Below are positions 36,014 through 44,702 of a stretch of 64,000 nucleotides of DNA, piece by piece. The notes beneath the pieces were generated by a model. It saw only the letters and a list, made by a program, of their open reading frames with translations, was not told the origin of the DNA and did not search any database. The position numbers and the translations under genes were made by a program. Source of the stretch: UBA4781 sp963674975. Its GTDB lineage: Bacteria > Chloroflexota > Anaerolineae > Anaerolineales > Anaerolineaceae. Each line of letters starts with the position of its first letter. The first letter of the stretch is position 1. Where the stretch lies: the NCBI GenBank assembly GCA_963674975.1, contig OY771913.1:2479442-2543441 (forward strand), in the 5' to 3' direction.

Positions 36014-36856
36014 ATGTCTGATGGTTTTTATATTGGACCTGTTTATATTTATTATTACGGCGTGCTGATCATGTTGGGGGCTCTGGCAGCTTTATGGCTT
36101 GCGATCAAAGAAGCGAAATATCGCAAACTTGATTCTGAAATTGTTTGGGATGTAGTACCCTGGATATTAATTGCAGGAATTATCGGTGCGAGGATCTGGC
36201 ATGTACTTACTCCATCCAAATCAATGGGAGTTGGTTTTGAGTATTACTTCCAGAATCCTATTGAGATCTTGAAGGTTCGCAAAGGTGGGCTGGGTATTCC
36301 GGGTGCGATCATGGGTGGTTTAATAGCGCTGATTATTTACTGCCGTTCGAAAAAATTGAATTTTTTCATTTGGGCAGATGTGATCGTGCCTGGTGTGGCG
36401 CTTGCACAGGCGATCGGACGCTGGGGTAATTTCATCAATCAGGAATTATATGGCGCTCCAACCGATTTACCCTGGGCGATCCATATTGATGCAGCTAATC
36501 GTCTCCCCGAATACGCTCAATATGAGACCTATCATCCGCTGTTTTTATATGAATCTCTCTGGAATTTAATGAATATGTATCTGCTGATCGTTTTGGAGAG
36601 ACAATTTAAAGACAAACTGATCCCGGGTGATTTGCTGTTCACTTATTTGATTGTTTATCCCCTGGGCAGGTTCTTACTGGAATTCTTGCGTATAGACATT
36701 TCCATGGTAGGTGGGATCAATATCAATCAGATCTCCATGCTGGTGGTGATGGCTTTCGCAATCGTCATGCTGGTACTCCGGCATCGGAATCATAAAAAAG
36801 CTGCCGAACAGGTGGTTGAAGTGGAGCAGGTGGAAGAAGAACTAAAAGACAAATAA
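36014..36856 (+). CDS. lgt: Prolipoprotein diacylglyceryl transferase
   Basis: A 280-residue polytopic enzyme that attaches diacylglycerol from phosphatidylglycerol to the lipobox cysteine. The Lgt signature GRWGNFINQELYG and the flanking GARIWHV and HPLFLYESLWNL segments are present; the ending is Glu/Val-rich. GGAGAAATGAATT precedes the ATG. Together with lspA at 25712 it completes the lipoprotein pathway seen here, and a CDP-alcohol phosphatidyltransferase gene upstream may supply the phospholipid donor. Confidence 0.95.
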   Translation: MSDGFYIGPVYIYYYGVLIMLGALAALWLAIKEAKYRKLDSEIVWDVVPWILIAGIIGARIWHVLTPSKSMGVGFEYYFQNPIEILKVRKGGLGIPGAIMGGLIALIIYCRSKKLNFFIWADVIVPGVALAQAIGRWGNFINQELYGAPTDLPWAIHIDAANRLPEYAQYETYHPLFLYESLWNLMNMYLLIVLERQFKDKLIPGDLLFTYLIVYPLGRFLLEFLRIDISMVGGININQISMLVVMAFAIVMLVLRHRNHKKAAEQVVEVEQVEEELKDK

Positions 36857-36874
36857 AAAAAATTTTCGGTCAAT

Positions 36875-36911
36875 AAAAAAGGACTGCAGATCATTTTTGC
36901 AGTCCTTTTTT
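36875..36911. terminator. Bidirectional terminator between lgt and the HNH gene
   Basis: A stem AAAAAAGGACTGCA / TGCAGTCCTTTTTT around a loop of about 9 bases. T-runs follow on both strands, so it should stop both convergent genes. Confidence 0.92.
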
Positions 36912-36913
36912 CA

Positions 36914-37414
36914 TTACCAACCTTTCAAAAAAGGTTCCCAATCATTATTCTGCAAGAGCTGTTTTCCAAAGATATACTCCATTGCAGCGGGTGGTGCTTT
37001 AGGTTCATGCAGTAGATGCATGTTGGTCATTTCAAGCGTTCGCCCGCCTTTCAGGTGGTTGCAGCGCGGGCAGGCGGTGACGATGTTTTCCCAAACCTGC
37101 TCGCCTCCTAAATGCTTGGGGATGACGTGATCGATGGTTAGTACATCACTGCGCTTTCCACAATACTGACAGGTGTAGTTATCACGGCGGAATACTTCTT
37201 TGCGGGTTAGATGGATTTGCGGTTTGGGGCAGTGCACCATGTTTTGAAGTCTGATAATAGAAGGTTTGGGGAATTCTTGACTTACCGTGCGGATGATCCC
37301 TCTACCATTTAAAACTAAGCTCGCTCGCTCAAGAACGATCAATCCTACTGCCCGGCGAGTACTGCAAACATTTATGGGTGCGAAATTCGCGTTCAACACT
37401 AAGACGTTTTCCAT
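36914..37414 (-). CDS. HNH endonuclease family protein
   Basis: A 166-residue HNH nuclease-like protein. A short N-terminal region (VLVLNANFAPINVCSTRRAV) typical of the cyanobacterial/Chloroflexota HNH subfamily precedes the zinc-bound beta-beta-alpha core: CQYCGKRSDVLTIDHVIP, then NIVTACPRCNHLKGG. CxxC pairs and the central His-Asp-His set (IDHVIP) are intact. It acts on nucleic acid, but the role is not known. Its start region shares the short divergent gap with tyrS. Confidence 0.85.
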   Translation of the reverse strand: MENVLVLNANFAPINVCSTRRAVGLIVLERASLVLNGRGIIRTVSQEFPKPSIIRLQNMVHCPKPQIHLTRKEVFRRDNYTCQYCGKRSDVLTIDHVIPKHLGGEQVWENIVTACPRCNHLKGGRTLEMTNMHLLHEPKAPPAAMEYIFGKQLLQNNDWEPFLKGW

Positions 37415-37493
37415 AAACCCTTGGACAGGATTATAGCACGAGAAGAAAAGATAGAAATGTTTCTGCTGGAAAAATCAAAGAAAATGAAAGGAC

Positions 37494-37502
37494 TGGTATA
37501 AT
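37494..37502 (+). promoter_or_regulatory. Extended -10 promoter of tyrS
   Basis: TGGTATAAT at 37494-37502, an extended -10, matches the one before rpmH. It lies 35 bases upstream of the GTG start. No good -35 is visible. Confidence 0.6.
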
Positions 37503-37537
37503 GCTTGCAATTTCATATCCGCTTACTGGAGGTTATT

Positions 37538-38749
37538 GTGAAAATTGATGAACAGGTCGCCCTTCTAATGCAGGGAACGGAATACGGGGATAATGACATT
37601 AAGAGGAATATGGCGGCGGAACTCAAAGAACGGCTAATTCAGGCAGAAAAGGAAAAGCGTCCTTTACGGATCTACTGCGGATATGATCCTACCAAGGCTG
37701 ATCTGCATCTGGGTCATACGGTTACCATGCGCAAACTACGCCAATTTCAGGATCTGGGGCATCACGTCATTTTTTTGATCGGTGATTTTACCGCTCTGAT
37801 TGGTGATCCCAGCGACAAGGATGTCACGCGTCCTATCCTTACCCCCGAGCAGGTGGAAGAAAACGGACGCACTTATGCCGAACAGGCATTCAGGATCCTT
37901 GATAGAGATAAAACCGAGATCCGGCATAATTCTGAATGGCTTTCAAAATTAGGCTTTGCAGATCTGATCAAGATCGCGTCGAATTTCACGGTGCAGCAGT
38001 TCCTTTCACGGGAAAAATTCAAACTGCGCTGGGAAAAAGGTGACCCGATCTATTTACATGAAACTTTCTATGCTTTCATGCAGGGTTATGATGCTTATAT
38101 GCTGGATACCGATATCCAGGTGGGGGGAACGGATCAATTCTTCAACATCATGATGGCAGGGCGCAAGATCATGACTGCCATGGGCAGACAGCCCAATATC
38201 GCTATTACGGTTGAGATCCTGCCAGGTACGGATGGTGAGATCAAGATGAGTAAATCACTTGGCAATCACATTCCAATTTCAACCACCGCTGAAGATATGT
38301 ATGGAAAGCTGATGAGCATTCCTGATAAGGCAATGCCTCATTATTTCCGTCTGGTAACTCGCTGGACTCCATCAGAGATTGAAGCCCTGGAAATGGGCAT
38401 GAAAGACGGTACGATCCATCCGCGAGACGCCAAGATGAAACTGGCTTATGAAGTGACCGATACCTTTTATGGAAAAGAACAGGCTGCCCAGGCACAGGAT
38501 GATTTCATCCAGACATTCCAGAAGAAGGGACTGCCGGAAGAAATCCCCGATTTTCACATTGCAGCTGATCAATCCTTACTCGATGTGATCATTGCCGCGG
38601 AACTTGCCCCATCGAAGAGCCAGGCAAGACGCCTTTTTGAGCAGGGAGGAGTTTCACTGGATGGGAATGTTATCAATGAGTGGAACACTCCTGCACATTC
38701 TGGTACTTTACAGGTTGGCAAGCGTAGATTTTTAAAGCTTATTGCTTAA
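37538..38749 (+). CDS. tyrS: Tyrosyl-tRNA synthetase
   Basis: A 403-residue class Ic synthetase. The HIGH-like motif is KADLHLGHT, the tyrosine site includes GYDAYMLDTDIQVGGTDQFFN, and the KMSKS motif is IKMSKSLGN. A C-terminal S4-like domain (KSQARRLFEQGGVSLDG) binds tRNA. I start at GTG 37538 because GGAGG lies 6 bases upstream; the frame from 37505 begins before this site. Its TAA overlaps the stop codon of the convergent SEDS-PBP gene. Confidence 0.95.
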   Translation: MKIDEQVALLMQGTEYGDNDIKRNMAAELKERLIQAEKEKRPLRIYCGYDPTKADLHLGHTVTMRKLRQFQDLGHHVIFLIGDFTALIGDPSDKDVTRPILTPEQVEENGRTYAEQAFRILDRDKTEIRHNSEWLSKLGFADLIKIASNFTVQQFLSREKFKLRWEKGDPIYLHETFYAFMQGYDAYMLDTDIQVGGTDQFFNIMMAGRKIMTAMGRQPNIAITVEILPGTDGEIKMSKSLGNHIPISTTAEDMYGKLMSIPDKAMPHYFRLVTRWTPSEIEALEMGMKDGTIHPRDAKMKLAYEVTDTFYGKEQAAQAQDDFIQTFQKKGLPEEIPDFHIAADQSLLDVIIAAELAPSKSQARRLFEQGGVSLDGNVINEWNTPAHSGTLQVGKRRFLKLIA

Positions 38750-41346
38750 TTAGAGCTTTGCTGCACAAAATCAAAAATAGTGTTGCTGATAGAAACTGCC
38801 TGTGCAGAGTCAGCGTTTTCAAGAACGATCACCACGATCGTTCTTTTTTCTTGTGCTTCTGGCAGGCTGCCTTGAATTGCCCATTGGTAAATTCCGTTCC
38901 TATCTTCCGAAATTCCACTATACTGCCAGGCATCGTTTTCAGTCCTTAGAACATGTTCCAGCAGGAATTGAATTAGTTCAGGAGAAGCAGAGGGAAATTC
39001 TTCCTCTACTTTTATGGTTGAATTCTGCAGTTGCGCTGCACCAGGGCTGAGTATCAGAGATGGATCGATGGATTTCCCTGGATTGCTTATTATCAAAGCT
39101 GCTTTTGCTGCCATAAAAGGAGAAAAACGGATCTGACTGCCGCTAACAGAATAATGAAGTGAAAGATCTAAAACTTCTGGAAAGACCGTTTCTGAAAGCG
39201 GCAATCCAATCGATGGAAGAGAATAAAATCCAAACTCGGATAGTTTTTCCTTGATCTGTTCGCCTGTTAGATTTCCGGTTGTACAGAAAATGGCGGTTTG
39301 ACAGCCATTTTGGATCAAGTCTTTGAATGTCATCTCGGGTTCTTGAAAGAGCACACAGGGACCAGAAGAGTTTTCACCCGGCAGTTCGTTGAGGACAGGA
39401 TTTGGAATGAGCTGCTGCCACAGGTCTTTATCCATCAGAAATGGAATGAGGACGCTTCCTGCAGGATACGAACCCTGCATGACGCGATTTAGAAAAGGAG
39501 CGTTTTCATCTTGATCCAGAGCTGGCCAGTTCAAGTCCAATGCGTTCGCATCAAATCCGGGCAGAGATGAACTTGCCAGGATTTCTCCAGAATCGGCATC
39601 CATCACAATTCCGGCTCCTTGAAAGCCCTTCATGAGAGTATCCAGCTGACGCTGTATATCCAGGTCGAGGGTAAGCTGGACATCGACGCCTTCAGGTGGC
39701 TGGTCGTAAACCAGATAGGAAAACCAGGTGGTGGCTTGAGGGTAACCTTCAAAACCACGCAGGTAGGAATTCAGGTATTCTTCGATCCCGGAGTAGCCAT
39801 ATCGGAAATGGCTGAAACCGATGGTTGTCGAGAGTGCTGGATAGGGATATACACGATAAAGAGCCCCGACTTCGCCCTGTGTAAACGCGAGCGGGTAGTA
39901 ATCCCGGTCATAGATCGTACCTCTCGGCACGTAGAGATTGGCATAGATCAAGCGTGGATTATCTGACCTATTCTGCAGTCCATCTGCTTTCACATAACTC
40001 CACCAGAAAAGAGTCCCTTCGATCAGCATGATTGTTATGAGAAACAGAGAACCCAGAACCAGCAGTGGTTTCTTGATCAGGTCCTTTTGCTTTGTTTTTT
40101 TCTTTGAACTCTTTTCCGGTAAATCCATGCAGAAGAGCATGGAAATTGCTAAAAAAGCAGATACATAGGAAGATCCGCCATAAGATACGAAAGGCAGTGT
40201 AACTCCGGTAATGGGCAGCAAACGGATATTTCCGCTGATGATCAGGATAGCTTGTGTGATCAGGTAGGTTGTAACACCAGCGGCAATATAACTTTGGAAA
40301 GCGGTGTTTGCTTTTCTGGCAATTTTATAACCCCGCACCAGCAGCAGTGCCAGGCAGATGATGAAACAGGAGGTTCCAATGAGCCCTGTCTCTTCGGCGA
40401 TAGCGGAAAAAATGAAATCTGAATGTGCCAGAGGGACAATGTTGGGAAATCCCAGACCGGGACCCGTGCCGAGCACACCGCCTGAAGCGATAGAAAGAAT
40501 GGATTGAACTACCTGATATGCTCCACCGCTGGAATCCTGCCAGGAAGATAACCAGCCTGAAATGCGTGTAGAAAAAATATCGAAGAAATGATACCCAAGC
40601 CCCCCGAGCAGCAAGAAGGCGAGAACGAAAGAACCAAAAACGCGTTTTTGCCCGGTGTAGAAAAACAGGTAGGTCGCATAGATCACAACAAAGATCATGG
40701 TGGTTCCGAAATCATTTTGGTATACAAGAATTCCACAGATTATTAGAAAAACCACCAATGTGGGGAAAATGGTTTTTAGCGTCTGGTCTTTCCCTTGTTC
40801 CTTGGCAAAGTAAGCTGAAAGAAAAAGGATGAAAAAAAGTTTCAAGAATTCAGAAGGCTGAAAGTTTACTCCCAGAAAGTTCAACCAGAGTGAGGGACCA
40901 TCTCCACCGGGGAAAATGCCCCAGATGATGGTAGCTGCTAATAGACCCAACCCGATGAAAAGTCCTGCCAGATAATACTTCTGCAGAAACTCCATAACGG
41001 AGTGTTTTCTTGTAACCAGATACCAGGTTAGAAACAAGCTGGCTGTGATCCACAATGTTTGCCTGAACCCATAAGCTACCCCCAACCTGAAAATGGTCAG
41101 TAATCCCCACCCACTGATCAGGTAGATTATCGGCAGTAAAAATGGGTCAACATTTCTTCCGCATTTTTCCAGTGTGTATTGTAGAAAGAAAAATCCGATA
41201 GAGATCAGGATAAAACCAAACCAGTGATACCAGCGCAGCTCAACTTGCCAGGAGCGATATTTTACTGCAGGAGAGAGGGTGAGAATTACCGCAAAGAGAA
41301 ATAGAAAGAGAGCAGCCAATCCCATCAGGTGCTTTTGAATACGCAT
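38746..41346 (-). CDS. SEDS (FtsW/RodA) glycosyltransferase fused to a degenerate class B PBP domain
   Basis: An 866-residue fusion. Residues 1-410 are a ten-helix SEDS peptidoglycan polymerase with the catalytic region LAHSDFIFSAIAEETGLIG (Asp at 310) and GVTLPFVSYGGSS. After a basic linker and one more helix (about 430-452), residues 455-866 resemble a class B penicillin-binding protein: YVPRGTIYDRDYYPLA, ILSTTIG-like pedestal, GAGIVMDADSGEILASSSLPGFD. The SxxK site reads GSVLI (S631, Lys replaced by Ile634), and the KTG region reads IQGSLPE, so transpeptidase activity is probably lost. Polymerase activity should remain. The active partner is unseen. Confidence 0.85.
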   Translation of the reverse strand: MRIQKHLMGLAALFLFLFAVILTLSPAVKYRSWQVELRWYHWFGFILISIGFFFLQYTLEKCGRNVDPFLLPIIYLISGWGLLTIFRLGVAYGFRQTLWITASLFLTWYLVTRKHSVMEFLQKYYLAGLFIGLGLLAATIIWGIFPGGDGPSLWLNFLGVNFQPSEFLKLFFILFLSAYFAKEQGKDQTLKTIFPTLVVFLIICGILVYQNDFGTTMIFVVIYATYLFFYTGQKRVFGSFVLAFLLLGGLGYHFFDIFSTRISGWLSSWQDSSGGAYQVVQSILSIASGGVLGTGPGLGFPNIVPLAHSDFIFSAIAEETGLIGTSCFIICLALLLVRGYKIARKANTAFQSYIAAGVTTYLITQAILIISGNIRLLPITGVTLPFVSYGGSSYVSAFLAISMLFCMDLPEKSSKKKTKQKDLIKKPLLVLGSLFLITIMLIEGTLFWWSYVKADGLQNRSDNPRLIYANLYVPRGTIYDRDYYPLAFTQGEVGALYRVYPYPALSTTIGFSHFRYGYSGIEEYLNSYLRGFEGYPQATTWFSYLVYDQPPEGVDVQLTLDLDIQRQLDTLMKGFQGAGIVMDADSGEILASSSLPGFDANALDLNWPALDQDENAPFLNRVMQGSYPAGSVLIPFLMDKDLWQQLIPNPVLNELPGENSSGPCVLFQEPEMTFKDLIQNGCQTAIFCTTGNLTGEQIKEKLSEFGFYSLPSIGLPLSETVFPEVLDLSLHYSVSGSQIRFSPFMAAKAALIISNPGKSIDPSLILSPGAAQLQNSTIKVEEEFPSASPELIQFLLEHVLRTENDAWQYSGISEDRNGIYQWAIQGSLPEAQEKRTIVVIVLENADSAQAVSISNTIFDFVQQSSN

Positions 41347-41371
41347 AGTTTTTCTCCCTTTTTAAGGGTTC

Positions 41372-42226
41372 CTAATTGAAGAGTATCTTCAGTTTCTCTT
41401 GCGTGTCTTCAGGGATGCAGTTTTTGTCGGTGAGGACTGCATTTTTCAACGCATCCCAACATTCGCAATGGGTAACGGGAGGCAGGATCTCGATTAGATT
41501 CTGAATTGCTTTTTGCGCAGTGGTAATGTTTTTCTTTGAAGTATGAATTACCATTTCTACGGTGACCGGTTCTTTGTTAACATGCCAGACGTCGTAATCG
41601 GTTACGTGTGCCATAGTAACATAGCACATACCGGCTTCACGGGCAAGAAACGCTTCAGGGCAGGCGGTCATACCAATGATGGACAAGCCCCATTCGCGGA
41701 ACAGATTTGATTCAGCTTTTGTGGAAAAACGAGGACCTTCGATGGTGATGTAGGTGCCCGCATCATGTACGGTTGCATTAACTTGTGCAAGAGATTCAAC
41801 TACCTTCTCCCGCATGGTTTGGCAGTAAGGTTCAGCGCTGCCAATATGGGCAACACTCCCATCTCCAAAGAAGGAATACTTTCGCTGCTTGGTGAAATCG
41901 AATAACTGATTGGGAATGACAAAATGACCTGGTTCGTAATCTTCTCGCAGTGAACCGCATGCAGAGATGCTGACGATTCTTCTAGCACCGATCTTCTTTA
42001 GTGCATAAATATTCGCGCGGTAGTTTACTTCTGTGGGTGTGTAAATATGTCCGATTCCATGTCTTGCAAGAAAAGCTACTGTTTTCCCATCGAGAGTTCC
42101 TGTAACAATGGGGGAAGAAGGTCTCCCAAATGGAGTATCGATTTCAACAGATTGAACATTTTTCAAGGCGGGGAATTTATAAACGCCAGAACCGCCGATC
42201 ACTGCCAGAAAAGGTGTCGAGTTCAT
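41372..42226 (-). CDS. mtnP: S-methyl-5'-thioadenosine phosphorylase
   Basis: A 284-residue enzyme of nucleoside phosphorylase family I that cleaves methylthioadenosine to adenine and methylthioribose-1-phosphate. IGGSGVYKFPAL, FGRPSSPIVTG, ARHGIGHIYTPTEVNYRANI and EGPRFSTKAESNLFREWG are conserved in MTAP. Its ATG shares a base with the TAA of the small membrane protein upstream, so the two should be coupled. Position directly downstream of its neighbour but far from other methionine-salvage genes gives no further clue. Confidence 0.94.
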   Translation of the reverse strand: MNSTPFLAVIGGSGVYKFPALKNVQSVEIDTPFGRPSSPIVTGTLDGKTVAFLARHGIGHIYTPTEVNYRANIYALKKIGARRIVSISACGSLREDYEPGHFVIPNQLFDFTKQRKYSFFGDGSVAHIGSAEPYCQTMREKVVESLAQVNATVHDAGTYITIEGPRFSTKAESNLFREWGLSIIGMTACPEAFLAREAGMCYVTMAHVTDYDVWHVNKEPVTVEMVIHTSKKNITTAQKAIQNLIEILPPVTHCECWDALKNAVLTDKNCIPEDTQEKLKILFN

Positions 42227-42390
42227 TATTCATTCTCCTTTTGTTTCGATGACGATGTTTTCTTCTTTCTCATACTTTTTTCACCGCGCAGGTCTTTCCA
42301 TAGGATGTAAAGTGCAAAGAATGTAAAAGCGACCAGCGCAACTGCCATGAGCCCCCGTAAGAATAAAACCAGTACACCACTGAATTCCAT
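42226..42390 (-). CDS. Small single-pass membrane protein of unknown function
   Basis: A 54-residue protein: one membrane helix (about residues 6-30, SGVLVLFLRGLMAVALVAFTF), then a basic, serine- and lysine-rich tail (SMRKKKTSSSKQKENE). GGAGGAGTAC before ATG 42390 is a strong ribosome binding site and excludes the longer frame from 42426. It overlaps the MTA phosphorylase start by one base. No family is recognised. Confidence 0.7.
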   Translation of the reverse strand: MEFSGVLVLFLRGLMAVALVAFTFFALYILWKDLRGEKSMRKKKTSSSKQKENE

Positions 42391-42425
42391 GTACTCCTCC
42401 AAACGATTTTCTATTGTACCCGACA

Positions 42426-42455
42426 TTTATTCTTTTTACTTCCGATGGGTATAAT
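42426..42455 (+). promoter_or_regulatory. Possible promoter of archease-rtcB
   Basis: A TATAAT at 42450-42455 with a weak -35 (TTTATT, 18-base spacing). It would start transcription only about 6 bases before ATG 42468, so the archease message may be almost leaderless. Confidence 0.45.
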
Positions 42456-42467
42456 GGATTTAACAGT

Positions 42468-42875
42468 ATGACCACGAAACAAGGTTTCAAAGAAATCGAG
42501 CATACGGCAGATGCTGCGCTGCATGTGTGGGGAACAACATTAACAGAAATGTTCCAGCAGGCTGCCCTTGGCATCTATGCAATGGCAGGAGCGCAGGCAG
42601 ATGATTCTTCGCCTATCCATCGTTCTATTCATTTAGAAGCTGATGACCTTGAAACACTTATGGTGAATTTTCTATCGGAACTTCTTTTCTTTCTGGATGA
42701 AGGATTTCTTTTTCAGGTAGCTGCACTGCAGATAAACCAAAATAAACTGGATGGAGAATTGTCTGGGAGCCGTGTTGTACAGATTCAGAAAGAGATCAAA
42801 GCAGTTACCTTCCACGATCTGCAAATCATTCGATCCGAGAATTGCTTTCAAACGAGTATTGTATTGGATATTTAG
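42468..42875 (+). CDS. Archease (RtcB ligase activator)
   Basis: A 135-residue archease. GFKEIEHTADAALHVWGTTLTEMF is the family signature, and ADDLETLMVNFLSELLFFLDEGF is the second conserved block; the C-terminus binds calcium in relatives. Archease speeds the guanylylation step of RtcB and so keeps RNA ligation cycling. I use ATG 42468 where homology begins; no AGGAG site precedes it. It is followed 8 bases later by rtcB. Confidence 0.93.
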   Translation: MTTKQGFKEIEHTADAALHVWGTTLTEMFQQAALGIYAMAGAQADDSSPIHRSIHLEADDLETLMVNFLSELLFFLDEGFLFQVAALQINQNKLDGELSGSRVVQIQKEIKAVTFHDLQIIRSENCFQTSIVLDI

Positions 42876-42883
42876 GAGGAAGA

Positions 42884-44335
42884 ATGATCAGACTGACTGA
42901 TATCCAAAAGTTAAGCGATTTTGAATGGATGATCCCTTCTACATTTCGGCAGGGAATGAAAGCAAATGTACACATTATCGCATCCGGTTCGATCCTGCAG
43001 AAAAGCCTTGAGGATCAGGCGCTGGAACAGGCAGTGAATGCAGCGTTCCTGCCCGGGCTGGTAGGGGAAGTACTGGTAATGCCGGATGTTCACCAGGGAT
43101 ATGGATTCCCGATTGGAGGAGTGGCTGCCACCAATGTTGAGAGTGGTGTGATCTCTCCTGGTGCGATCGGATACGATATTAATTGTGGTGTACGGCTGCT
43201 TGCTTCTCATGTGAATATCCGGGATGCGGAAGCATCCATTCATGAATTGCTGAATGCTCTCTATTCTGCTATCCCCAGCGGATTGGGCAGGGGTGGATTG
43301 TCGGGGCTTCAAAGAAAACAGCTGGAAAAGATCATGCAGGAAGGTTCAAGCTGGGCGAAGCAAAATGGGTATGCCGAATCGTCTGATCTTGAATTGACGG
43401 AAGATCTTGGCAAAATGGGAAAAGCTGATCCCTCGAAAGTAAGCCCTCGCGCTGTAGAGAGAGGGCTGCAGCAGGTAGGTTCACTGGGAGCCGGAAATCA
43501 TTTCATCGAAGTAAGCAAAGTGGAAGAGATCTATGATCAGGATGCTGCCAATGTGATGGGGTTATTTAAAGACTGCCTGTGCATCATGATCCATTCCGGC
43601 TCGCGCGGCTTTGGACATCAAATTTGCACCGATTATGTGCAGAAGTTCCAGCAGATATCAAAGAAATATGCCTTCAGCCTGCCTGATCGTGAATTAGCCT
43701 GCGCGCCGCTGGCATCTGCAGAAGGACAGGCATATCTGGGAGCCATGTGCTGCGCGGCAAATTATGCTTTCTGCAATCGGCAGGTAATGGCGCATCTGGC
43801 ACGCCAGACATTTGAAAGAGTTCTTACAAAAAACTGCAAGCATCCATATCTATATATGGTTTACGGCTTGGCTCATAATATCGGGAAACTTGAAGAGCAC
43901 CGGGTGGGAAACGAAAAGATAAAGGTATGTGTCCACCGCAAGGGGGCAACGCGTGCTTTTGGTCCGGGTGAGCCGGAAGTGCCGATGAAATTCAAAAAAA
44001 TCGGGCAGCCGGTGCTTATTCCCGGCAGTATGGGCACCTTTTCATGGGTGCTGACAGGCACTGCTGCTGCCATGCAGAAGACCTTTGGTTCATCCTGCCA
44101 TGGCGCAGGGAGAGTATACAGCAGGAAGGGAGCGCGGAAGCTTTTCAGAGGGGAGCAGCTGATGCAGGAACTGCAGGAGAAAGGGATCGATATCTTTGCG
44201 GGTTCGATGCGAGGGCTGGTAGAGGAAGCCCCTCAAGTTTATAAAGATGTGGATGAAGTCGTTGAATCGGTTGTGCGGGCAGATATTGCAAAAAAAGTGG
44301 TGAAGCTGCGTCCGATCGCAGTTATCAAGGGATAA
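42884..44335 (+). CDS. rtcB: RNA-splicing ligase RtcB
   Basis: A 483-residue GTP-dependent RNA ligase that joins 2',3'-cyclic phosphate or 3'-phosphate ends to 5'-OH ends. Metal ligands are visible in PDVHQGYGFPIGG, IGYDINCGVRL, SLGAGNHFIEV and HSGSRGFGHQI. The guanylylated His is in SSCHGAGR. GGAGGAAGA before ATG 42884 decides the start over the longer frame from 42842. Pairing with archease is a well-known functional link; a role in RNA repair or tRNA maturation is inferred. Confidence 0.96.
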   Translation: MIRLTDIQKLSDFEWMIPSTFRQGMKANVHIIASGSILQKSLEDQALEQAVNAAFLPGLVGEVLVMPDVHQGYGFPIGGVAATNVESGVISPGAIGYDINCGVRLLASHVNIRDAEASIHELLNALYSAIPSGLGRGGLSGLQRKQLEKIMQEGSSWAKQNGYAESSDLELTEDLGKMGKADPSKVSPRAVERGLQQVGSLGAGNHFIEVSKVEEIYDQDAANVMGLFKDCLCIMIHSGSRGFGHQICTDYVQKFQQISKKYAFSLPDRELACAPLASAEGQAYLGAMCCAANYAFCNRQVMAHLARQTFERVLTKNCKHPYLYMVYGLAHNIGKLEEHRVGNEKIKVCVHRKGATRAFGPGEPEVPMKFKKIGQPVLIPGSMGTFSWVLTGTAAAMQKTFGSSCHGAGRVYSRKGARKLFRGEQLMQELQEKGIDIFAGSMRGLVEEAPQVYKDVDEVVESVVRADIAKKVVKLRPIAVIKG

Positions 44336-44341
44336 ACCTTA

Positions 44342-44371
44342 TTGACGAATCCTTCAATTGAAAGGTATAAT
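44342..44371 (+). promoter_or_regulatory. secG promoter
   Basis: TTGACG (44342-44347), an 18-base spacer and TATAAT (44366-44371), placed 30 bases before the GTG of secG. A clean sigma-70-like match. Confidence 0.75.
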
Positions 44372-44400
44372 CGTTCTGTTACTTTGCAGGAGGTAAAACC

Positions 44401-44625
44401 GTGGAACGTTATTTTCAAATCGCTCTCATGATTACATCTGTTGCCTTGATTGTAAGCATAGTAGTACAGTCAAAAGGTGTCGGATTGGGTGGTCTGACGG
44501 GTATTGATGTTAATTCCAATATCACAACCCGACGTGGACTTGAAAAAACCATGTTCAAGATCACAATTGCTTTAGCAGTTCTTTTTATCGCATTGGTACT
44601 TGGCACGATTGCTGTAGCAAAATAA
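44401..44625 (+). CDS. secG: Preprotein translocase subunit SecG
   Basis: A 74-residue protein with two membrane helices (about 3-20 and 52-72) and the conserved cytosolic loop VQSKGVGLGGLTGIDVN plus GLEKTMFKITI, as in SecG. It supports SecYEG-driven export. The start is GTG at 44401, with AGGAGGT 8 bases upstream. It has its own promoter and terminator. Confidence 0.92.
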   Translation: MERYFQIALMITSVALIVSIVVQSKGVGLGGLTGIDVNSNITTRRGLEKTMFKITIALAVLFIALVLGTIAVAK

Positions 44626-44642
44626 TATCTCTTTTGTATCTT

Positions 44643-44684
44643 AAAATGGGCTACTCTGATGGAATTGGAGTATGCCCATTTTTA
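44643..44684 (+). terminator. Terminator after secG
   Basis: Stem AAAATGGGCTACTC / GAGTA-T-GCCCATTTT with a single bulged T and a T-rich tail. It ends 19 bases before the next gene. Confidence 0.85.
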
Positions 44685-44702
44685 TGCTAGAATTCTCTTC
44701 CG

